This document shows positions 57,020-64,000 of a stretch of DNA of 64,000 nucleotides, in pieces. Numbering within the stretch: position 1 is the stretch's first letter; every line of letters begins with the position of its first letter. Source of the stretch: Topomyia yanbarensis (lineage: Eukaryota; Arthropoda; Insecta; Diptera; Culicidae); assembly GCF_030247195.1 (NCBI RefSeq), contig NC_080671.1, positions 212,702,851 to 212,766,850 of the forward strand. Reading direction: 5' to 3'. Made by a program: the position numbers and the translations under genes. Under the pieces are notes generated by a model. It had not been told where the DNA came from and did no database searches. It saw nothing but the letters and a program-made list of their open reading frames with translations.

Positions 57020-57078
57020 AACTTCAAACATAAAAATCGGACTGGTTCCCTCCTCTGTAAGAGTCGGATAGAACACCT

Positions 57079-57199
57079 TCAGTATAAAAACCGGAAATAA
57101 ATTATCCTATTTTACAAAGTAATTTTTTATCGACTTTTAACCTTGAGCGTGACGATATACGTACCATTAATTTATTTCTATCCGGTTTTTATACTAAAA
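57079..57199. repeat. Short inverted repeat / hairpin MITE
   Basis: AGTATAAAAACCGG...AAATAAATTA (57080-57106) is mirrored by TAATTTATTTCTATCCGGTTTTTATACT (57170-57197), with a 60-base loop. Intronic position relative to the host gene blocks. Confidence 0.7.
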
Positions 57200-57305
57200 C
57201 TTATAAAGCGATACTTATGCTGTAGGATCTCAGTCCGATTATTAAGTATGGAATTCTTTTCTGATTTTAACATTCTAACATATTTATAGCAGGTTCTACG
57301 AAGCA

Positions 57306-57475
57306 TCCCGGTCAAACCATTCGGAATTTGAATCGGAATCCTGAATAGAGTCAGTATGGATTCCAACTCAAATGCAACAACTGATTCTGAGTCGGAATCT
57401 GTTGTTGCATTTGATATGGTATCTACTCCATCTCCATCCAGAAATCCGAACCGGTTCCGGAATGAGTTTAACTGG
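57306..57475. mobile_element. Short MITE, same family as 13234-13394
   Basis: Starts TCCCGGTCAAACCATTCGGA and ends CCGGAATGAGTTTAACTGGGA, an imperfect inverted repeat of about 18 bp. Shared internal TGTTGCATTTGA and GATTC(C/T)GA(C/G)TC phrases. Confidence 0.75.
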
Positions 57476-57843
57476 GATGTTCCGTCCTTGCGACATTAAT
57501 TTTCGGTGGCTCATATATACCCAAATGAACGGCAAGAATAACTCAAATAAATATGATAACTAACTTCTATCTTTACGCCAATTAGTAGTAGTCTTATTTC
57601 AAGCTTTTTGATCATTATTTTTAATGGAAAAATGAATAGAAATTCTATGGCTATTATCTGAGCCGTTTCAAAATCTATAATTTAGTGAAGAAAATTAAAT
57701 CGAAAAAGGTGCATTTTTAATAATTCGACACTGATGGGGCTCAAGTCGCAAACTGTGTTTGTTTCATAGTGTATCATTATTCTCAGTAATTAAAATACAT
57801 GAAAAAGATAACTGAATAATAAATATATATTTATCTATTTTAG

Positions 57844-58175
57844 TCTGCTTTCTTCTGGTGGCATATTGGCTATGAAAAAGGACCCCATTTAGGTTATATT
57901 TATCATCGAGTTCGCAACATGATCAAAGCATTACCTAAAGAGTTGAAAAAGTATCAAAGAATTCCTGGACCCGAGGTGGCAAATTCAGTTTCAAATGAAA
58001 TCCTGGAAAAAGCAACTCAACTATCGACAGTCATGGTTTCCTTAGAAAAATACACAGAGATTAAGCAGAGAATGGACGAATGCTTCCCGCTGCACAAATT
58101 ATTACTCAAGGAAAAAAAGGTACCAAAGCTATCATCCAAACATTTCCACATATAACATCGTTCAAAGGAAGGATG
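57844..58175 (+). pseudogene. Unidentified host gene, exon block B
   Basis: Acceptor TTTATCTATTTTAG before 57844 and donor ATG|GTAAGT after 58175. In phase with block A it reads SAFFWWHIGYEKGPHLGYIY, HRVRNMIKALPKELKKYQRIP, then ELLEK-like segments and KQRMDECFPLHKLLLKE. At an A7 run (58112-58118) the frame slips: the original frame ends at 58155 while the neighbouring one continues KGTKAIIQTFPHITSFKGRM to the donor. One base lost from the A run would explain this. The product is unknown. Confidence 0.6.
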
Positions 58176-58231
58176 GTAAGTTCTCTTACTATTTCAAATC
58201 CATTATGTACTAATTTAAATCTGCTTTTTAG

Positions 58232-58332
58232 ATCCATGCCACATTCTACCGTTGCAAAAGATATTGATTTCACACCCGTTTTGTCCCAAGGGTTGCTTCT
58301 ACTTCCAAACAGCTTCAAGGAAGTTGAGGACG
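58232..58332 (+). pseudogene. Unidentified host gene, exon block C
   Basis: Acceptor AAATCTGCTTTTTAG, donor GACG|GTATGT. It begins IHATFYR and, after a shift, KDIDFTPVLSQGLLLLPNSFKEVED. Short, degraded, and placed 56 bases after block B, a normal insect intron length. Confidence 0.45.
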
Positions 58333-58935
58333 GTATGTTGTAGTTTGTGCGTATCGTCGACTAGTTGTGGTTTATCTTATTCTACTCACTTGGACAATGA
58401 TGTTTCAAATTCGTCCAATGAATGACGTTCATTGGTCCAACGTTGGTCGACGTCCAACAAACCGTTCAACAGACCGTTTCCATCGTTGGACCCTTGGACG
58501 ATTTTGAGAATTTTTTTGGCTTCACAGTGGGCAGATGCAGTTGAAAATCGAAATAGTAAACTTTCGATTTTTCTCCCATTTTTGGTATGCGTAACTAAAG
58601 CGCATCTTGTGTACATTATAGCGTCATGCGCATAATGGATACCAGTTGCAAAAATGAAAGACACAAGCACACTATTTTAAATTTTCAAGCGCAACCAGCA
58701 TATATTAATGTGGTTTTCGTTTGAGGCGAAACTGAGTCAGTTCCTAACCCCGACTGCTGTCAAAATGTATGAACTGACAGCGGTTGGGGTTAGAACCTGC
58801 GAAATCGCCACAAGCATTCTTCGTGCACACATTGCATTCTACTTCCTTATCAATATTTTTTATTCAGAAATAAACTACACTCAGATTCCCAAAATTCCAG
58901 TTTTACCGATAATTTCTTTCCTTCATTCAATATAG
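58333..58935. other. Intron-like spacer with repeat insertion
   Basis: 58390-58510 holds a GTCCAATGAA/GTCCAACGTTGG repeat related to 60300-60440. 58737-58798 forms a hairpin: AGTTCCTAACCCCGACTGCTGTCA against TGACAGCGGTTGGGGTTAGAACCT, with a 12-base loop. Confidence 0.6.
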
Positions 58936-59060
58936 TTCATCTAAGAGGATTGCTCAGAATTTTCGCCAGCTAGTCTAAAAAAGGAGTTCATGCATCTGGT
59001 GATATGGTCTGGGATTCGCCAGAACAACTCTATGCTGCACCTGTCATCCAGTGGACGCAG
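58936..59060 (+). pseudogene. Unidentified host gene, possible exon block D
   Basis: Follows a good pyrimidine tract and AG (TTTCTTTCCTTCATTCAATATAG) and ends at GACGCAG|GTATTA. One frame gives GVHASGDMVWDSPEQLYAAP, VIQWTQ up to the donor; upstream LRGLLRIFAS is separated by a stop. Weaker than the other blocks. Confidence 0.4.
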
Positions 59061-59148
59061 GTATTAAACAAAAATGTATTTAGTAGTATTAAATAACTGT
59101 TTGACTGTTATAATTATTTTTCGGAACTTGACTGATTATTTGGCACAG

Positions 59149-59435
59149 GCAGAGCAGCGCCGCATCTGGTTTGCGAAGCCGACAAGTTTAAAACGGGAAC
59201 ATACAGTGTTCTTATGGATGGGTTGATCATAATGACGGACTCGTCCATCAGAAACGTCATTGACACGTTCTTCAAGGCCTTCTTTGTCTTTGGGGTACCA
59301 GTTCCGGCACGCCTTTTAATGTTAGAAGAACTAATGTCCATACTTGTGTATAAAACGCGGAATCAAAGCTCACGCAAAACAGTAAATCAAATTGCAATGT
59401 CCATAAATGAAACATTAAATGCTCAGCTTGTTTAA
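59149..59435 (+). pseudogene. Unidentified host gene, terminal exon block E
   Basis: Acceptor TGATTATTTGGCACAG. The open frame reads APHLVCEADKFKTGTYSVLM, DGLIIMTDSSIRNVIDTFFK, AFFVFGVPVPARLLMLEELM, ILVYKTRNQSS and ends NETLNAQLV with TAA at 59435. It is the best preserved block and resembles the C-terminal domain of the same uncharacterised family (DG-I hydrophobic stretch, then FFKAFFVFxVxxP). It could still be expressed if upstream exons elsewhere are intact, but here the upstream blocks are damaged. Confidence 0.55.
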
Positions 59436-60458
59436 AATATATAATACATGAAATAATTGGCATAAACATTCATTTTATTTAAAAGAATACCAAAAACAAT
59501 TAAAAAACTCAATTTTGCATGATAATGAGTAAATTTTACACATTTAGGCATATAAACAAAAGTGAATTATTTCTACTCAGTTTGGGCATAAAACAGGTTT
59601 ACTCAAAAATGAGTGACACCCTTCTACTCATTTTTGAGTAGGTATGGTTTTCACTAAGCTGAGTAGCATTTTTGGGTAGCCGAGGATAAGCGTGTAGATG
59701 ATTTTCGGCTGAAACGGTTTCTGGGGGAAGTTCAGTCGGAATCGTTTGTTGCATTTGAGCCGGAACGCAGGCTGGTACCAAAGAGAATAGGGAAAGAGAC
59801 GAATAGTGTGAAGCCAAAAATACCTTATTGAGCAGACCAATCGTGCAATGTAAATAAACATTACTCATGCCTGAGTTGGAGGAGATAAGTATTGTACATC
59901 TATCAAAAAAGAAATTTGAATTTCCGTCAGAATTTAGTGCAATCGTGATTGTAAGGTGCATTCTAGAGTATATGTATGAGTAAAAACAAGCTTTAGAATT
60001 ATTTCATCTCTTTGTTTCGAAATGCACATCGTTTGATAAACAAATACAACGATCGACAAAAGGTTTGTTTTCAAAATATAATAGGAGTCATTTAAAGTGC
60101 TGCCATTAGAAGCGGTTGCCAAAATTCTAGTGTTGAAATCATGGTAAAGGGAGTGTTGCCGTTTTGACTGATTTTCACTTTGCGTCTCTTTATATATTCT
60201 CTTTGGCTGGTACCAGCCGGAATTCTAATTCGAATTCCAGCAGAATATTTTTCGCCCAGCCGGAATCCAGTTCGATTCGAGCCAGATTGACTTGACTGGG
60301 ATCCCACTGAGACGTCCAAAAAATTGTTTCAAAAACGTTCAACACGGGTCCAATGAAGGACGTTCGTTGAACGGTTTTTTGGACGTTGTCCAAATTGGTC
60401 CAACGAACGTCCTTCATTGGACGATTTTGAAACCAACCGTTCTTAGAGGGTTGTAATA
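59436..60458. other. Repeat fragments downstream of the gene
   Basis: 59560-59670 carries repeated CTACTCA(T/G)TTTTGAGTA phrases of a MITE. 59690-59780 and 60190-60305 are partial copies of the GACTGGG MITE family. 60310-60430 is a GTCCAACGAACGTCC/GGACGTTCGTTGAAC palindromic repeat related to 58390-58510. No gene. Confidence 0.5.
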
Positions 60459-61454
60459 GGGGCCATGCATAAATGACGTAGCATTTTGGGGGGTAGGGAG
60501 GGTATACCAAATTTGTGACGAAGTGTGACGAGGGGGAGGGTAGGGTCAGAAGTTGTGTGACGTAACATTAAGTTTAAATCCCATTGTTTAGAGAAAACAA
60601 ATTAAATGATCCTCGATTCCCAAGAGAAATAAATTGAAATTCAAACAAGTTGCTTTTGATACGGTTTTTCATGAGGTAAATTTTACGATTCGCGGAATCA
60701 CAAGTTCTCAAAAATACGAAAAGATTTTGAATGCGGATTTAACTTGCTACATTAGTTAGCTTATGTTGATAACTAGTAGACTTAGTTTGGATTCAACCAA
60801 ACAAAATTTAGTAATTTAGATGAACGTATGCTTCTTAGAATCATTGGCAGCTGCAGGATTGTGAACTGAGAGAACTTCTCTTAGTGCTCCCCTTGACATA
60901 TACAATTCATAACAAAACTATCAACACTATATATTTATCATGAAATCTCGACAAACATATGATTACAGCTTAAAAGCCAACTGACAAAATTCTCTTTGAA
61001 GGGAAATTCCGGACAAACCGTTACTCGCCAATCACAGATGTTGGTAGTAAACAAAAGAGAAAAGTTTTCTCTTTTATTAACTGCTATGAACCATGTTTAG
61101 CCAGTAACGGTTTGTCCGGAATTTCCTTTCAAAGAGAGTTTTGACAGTTGGCTTTTAAGCCATAATCATACGTTTGTCGAGAACTGGGCTTATTTTGCAC
61201 GCAATTTGGTGTTATAATGAAAATGTTGATGAAAGTCGTCAAACATTTTGAAAGGACATGTATTTAAAATAATTGAAAAACATATGTAATTTTTTTCATC
61301 TGCCGGCCGCTTGCATGGGACGAGGGGGGGGGGGGTAGGTAAATGCTACGTTATTTACGAGGGGGTGGTTAGAATTTTGTGACCAAATGCTACGAGGGGG
61401 GAGGGAGGGGTCGAAAATCGCTGAAAAAAAGCTACGTCATTTGTGTACGGCCCC
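60459..61454. mobile_element. TIR element of ~1 kb (GGGGCC ends)
   Basis: Left end GGGGCCATGCATAAATGACG(TAGC), right end (GCTA)CGTCATTTGTGTACGGCCCC: about 24 bp inverted with three mismatches. Subterminal GGGGGGTAGGGAGGG tracts on both sides. ATA flanks both ends, possibly a 3-bp duplication. No transposase. A second element is nested inside. Confidence 0.75.
60946..61182. repeat. Nested long inverted repeat (~84-bp arms)
   Basis: The left arm 60946-61030 (TCTCGACAAAC, TTAAAAGCCAACTGACAAAA, GGAAATTCCGGACAAACCGT) is mirrored almost exactly by 61100-61182, with a 69-base loop containing AAAAGAGAAAAGTTTTCTCTTTT. It would fold into a long hairpin. Confidence 0.85.
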
Positions 61455-62341
61455 ATAGTATACCACATAGAAATTTGATTCATAGCAAATCTTGCATCAC
61501 TTATCTGTCTCTCTAGTTTTTTCTGCTGTAAATTTTATTCATTGGACATTTTCGTCTTTGAATGCATAGACATCACAGCAGTATAAAAGGGACGGAATTT
61601 CTGCATTTTACCAATTTGAACCCAAACTAAAGTTTGTTACAAAAAAAAACAATTTTATTGCGTGTAATAATAATGTGGACCAAAGTCTTTTACCACAGAG
61701 ACGTGCGATACCTCCCACATTCGGAAATGGCTGCTTCAACAAAACGCCTGCCTCACGACTACCTCACGGCTACCAGGCCCGATTCAGTGACGTTTCCACT
61801 TGGATGTCAAATTCCAAAATGACAAGTAAAATTCGCCCGCTCCGAAAGAGCGCGCGGTTATTACTTATTTTCTCCGCCATTGGGTAGTTGCATTTCATTT
61901 TTAAAGTATTTTTTTCATACATAGGTAAGCACTCAATTTGTATCTATAAGAACCGATTTCTTCACCCTCGATTAACGCTTAAGGCAGGTTTAAACGTACT
62001 GTTAAGCCAGCGTGAAAAATCTGCCCTAAAGGTAACATTCCCAAAAGTACCTGAACTGCGTCGGTTGCTTTCGAGAGTGTCCCTCCAATGCCCTTGAATA
62101 CGCCGTTTCCGACGTCAAATTTTGTGCCTGCACGATAATCTTGCAAGTCTTTGCAATGATTACTTTCACGACTAGAATTTAATCATTGTAATGACTATAA
62201 TGGGATTAGTTTAAAAAAGATTATTTTTATTGCCATAACTGTTTCATCGTTCCAGCATTCTCATGTGTTCCCATGAAGGTTGTTTTTTGCTAAAGCTAAG
62301 TAGGCACCTCTTGCGAAATGAAATTTCCTATACAAAACCTA
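61455..62341. other. Spacer with TATA box and short ORF, unassigned
   Basis: A TATAAAAGG box at 61582 is followed about 90 bases later by ATG 61673, starting a frame of about 49 codons (WTKVFYHRDVRYLPHSEMAA, STKRLPHDYLTATRP, ending CQIPK). A second frame, 61888-62097, ends SLQCP. I do not recognise either. They could be remnants of a small intron-containing gene or chance. Confidence 0.3.
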
Positions 62342-62621
62342 CACGGAGAAAAAGAAAAATGCTAAGTAGCATATTATTTATTACAATTTTAAGATTAATT
62401 GCTTTTAAACATTGACATGCATATTATGTATGCACTACAAGAATAAGTTTTATGCATTGCCATGCATTTTATGATTTTATTATTTTCCGTGCATAAAGCG
62501 CTACTAGCGTTACTCTTAGGACTTAACCATTTTTCATTTATACGTTTGCTCGCAAAAGATCTCTAACGTGTAACAATTTGATTTTGATTTCTCTTGTGCA
62601 TTTTTCATATTTCTCCGTGTA
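62340..62621. mobile_element. TA-flanked MITE (278 bp, CACGGAGAAA ends)
   Basis: Element 62342-62619 begins CACGGAGAAAAAGAAAAATG and ends CATTTTTCATATTTCTCCGTG, inverted copies with small differences, flanked by TA on both sides. The interior is AT-rich with TGCATTGCCATGCATTTTATG. Mariner-like non-autonomous structure. Confidence 0.88.
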
Positions 62622-62639
62622 TGCATAAAAAACGCTGCG

Positions 62640-63108
62640 AAAAAAAATTTCGTGTCAATTTCGTAAACGCCCAGTGAGCAAATTTTCTGGCAGAGACCGC
62701 TCTGCTAGATTTCTGTAAGTCTTGGTTTTTCCGTGCGAAATAATGGTAAGGCCGTCTGGTATCCGGCCTAGAATTGAGCCACTGGAGTCCTGCTGCCATG
62801 TCGTAGGAGGCGACTGAATGTAGGAGACCCTAAGTCAAGGTGTAGTTCCGTGCCGAGGACTTAATGACTGGAGGGTCTAAAATATGCCAGTCGCGCACGG
62901 AGCATTTTGGGTTTTGCCCTTACTGTGTTATGCGAATCTCTGACACAGTGGACCATTATTTTCTTCGCAAATCCTGGGAATCAAATGATCATGTCCCATT
63001 TAAACCTGATATGGCTCGCTAAATGCGTTAACATCCCAACTCGCTTGGTGTCCTCTAGTTGTTGTGCAATTTGTGTTGGAGATGAAATGTACAGTTCTCT
63101 AATCAACA
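62640..63108 (+). other. 5' UTR of LOA/R1-type LINE
   Basis: Leader upstream of the endonuclease ORF. Parts of it (CTGCCATGTCGTAGGAGGCG, GCCGAGGACTTAATGACTGG, AAAATATGCCAGTCG) recur inverted at 44330-44460 upstream of the decayed relative. Start of the element not precisely located. Confidence 0.55.
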
Positions 63109-63686
63109 ATGGTTAGAATAGCACAAGTCAATCTCCAACATAAACGTACAGCAACTATGAATTTATCTCGACTCATGCAGGAAGGTAAAGCTTCCATAGC
63201 ATTGGTTCAAGAACCGTATTTCCATAAAGGAAACTTCTATTTTGGAAAGTTACTTAACACTGCCTTCATTGCATACAACAAGACAGGCATGACTAACCCA
63301 CGTGAAATGCCTCGTGCTTGCATTCTTGCAAATAAGGCTATTGACGCGTGTCTCATATCGGAGCTCACAACTCGCGATATCTGTGTTGTCACAGTTACAT
63401 TGACTGTCGGAAACGTAGACAAAAAATATATATATTGTTCAGCATACCTACCGCATAACGAATCATCTCCTTCTGATGATTTCAAAAGCGTTGTAGCATA
63501 TTGTAGCAGAAATGGGCTTCCGCTCATTATCGGCAGTGATGCGAATGCTCATCATATCATTTGGGGCAGCTCAGACATCAATCTGAGAGGCTCTGAACTG
63601 ATGGAGTACATAAGTAGTACAAATCTCCATATTCTGAATGTGGGAAACCGACCAACTTTTGCGAGGTCTGGGAGGGAGGAGGTGTT
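63109..63686 (+). pseudogene. LOA/R1-type LINE ORF: endonuclease domain, cut by an insertion
   Basis: ATG 63109 begins MVRIAQVNLQHKRTATMNLS. Endonuclease motifs follow: IALVQEPYF (Glu), IYCSAYLPHNESS, LIIGSDANAHHIIWG (Asp, Asn, with the following W-G-S), SELMEYISSTNLHILNVGN and PTFARSGREEV. That REEV-D element normally leads to the final catalytic Asp-His segment, but the frame is destroyed here by an antisense insertion starting with poly(T). The upstream part is intact and well preserved, so the element was young when hit. LOA clade (Lian/BILBO-like) is my best guess. Confidence 0.8.
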
Positions 63687-64000
63687 TTTTTTTTTTATAC
63701 GTTTATTTGACACGGCATTTGCAATAGCTTTTTACGCCAGTTTCTTTTTTTACATAGCACGTTACAAAAATCCTTAAGACTAATTTTAACTATACTAGTA
63801 CTTTGTCTAAAACTAACACTGAAATCACTTTATTGTTTGCTTTTTTCCTTACATTGTTGTATTTCATACTGATCTAGTATTTTCGGGAGTATTTATTTAC
63901 TTTTTTTTCTGTTATTGTCTAAATTTAAAAACTAAATATTCTAGGTTCCTTTAATTGGTGAATGATTAGCCTTGGATGAGAGTATGAGGAGATGAATTTA
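63687..64000 (-). mobile_element. 3' end of an I-like LINE, antisense, running off the window
   Basis: Starts with a T13 run (poly(A) on the minus strand), then ATACGTTTATTTGACACGGCATTTGC, resembling the 3' end of the I-clade element at 21551-21620 (CAATTTGTTTATTTGATAAGGCACG, with AGCTT next in both). Only 3' UTR is in view. Confidence 0.65.

Overview
This looks like a gene-poor, transposon-saturated stretch of a mosquito genome, most likely Aedes or a close culicine. I infer this from an I-clade (MosquI-like) LINE, LOA/R1, RTE and Jockey relics, Ty3/gypsy elements, a tRNA-derived SINE resembling Feilai, many short TA-flanked MITEs, and spliceosomal exon boundaries. No bacterial features, CRISPR arrays or intact tRNA/rRNA genes were seen. 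The assignment rests on sequence character only; no database was searched.

Layout. 1-3400: a 2.5-kb terminal-inverted-repeat element made of two ~1.18-kb tandem units, inserted in an older repeat. 3400-4640: antisense R1-type LINE relic. 4870-12420: a degenerate Ty3/gypsy element (A), cut in its RT/RNase H region by a 4.18-kb unit (6140-10322) containing decayed histone H3, H2B and H4 genes with histone 3' stem-loops. A second, nearly identical copy of that unit (14226-18396) lies in an unrelated context, inside a hAT-like shell (13395-20845) that also holds a truncated LINE. 21550-27925: a near full-length I-clade LINE on the minus strand.

28000-36600: repeats, then a layered nest. A Jockey ORF1 relic (31085-31577 and 36109-36590) is interrupted by a 4.5-kb region with 17-bp perfect terminal inverted repeats. 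That region carries fragments resembling glycogen branching enzyme, a DnaJ protein and an unknown Ser/Pro-rich protein; the branching-enzyme fragment is itself split by a 1.1-kb TA-flanked element. 36597-38200: RTE LINE relic. 39350-41150: a strand-skewed stretch of unknown origin. 42567-45098: a foldback-like structure enclosing a MITE and a LOA-type LINE relic whose coding sequence holds a ~180-bp (TA)n tract.

46049-59435: at least five exon-like blocks of an unidentified, apparently decaying host gene on the plus strand. The intron between the first two contains a complete 9.8-kb Ty3/gypsy element (47241-57019) with 1.6-kb LTRs, a tRNA-Lys type primer binding site, an open gag, a canonical -1 slippery sequence at the gag-pol overlap, and a pol broken by one stop and one frameshift. 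60459-62619: two more terminal-inverted-repeat elements. 62640-63686: the 5' end of a LOA/R1-type LINE, cut by an antisense LINE 3' end running off the window.

The most unusual feature is the histone-fragment unit: two copies with the same ends, in different host elements, sharing the same internal MITE and the same deletion junctions. It behaves like a dispersed, possibly mobile, derivative of a histone gene cluster.
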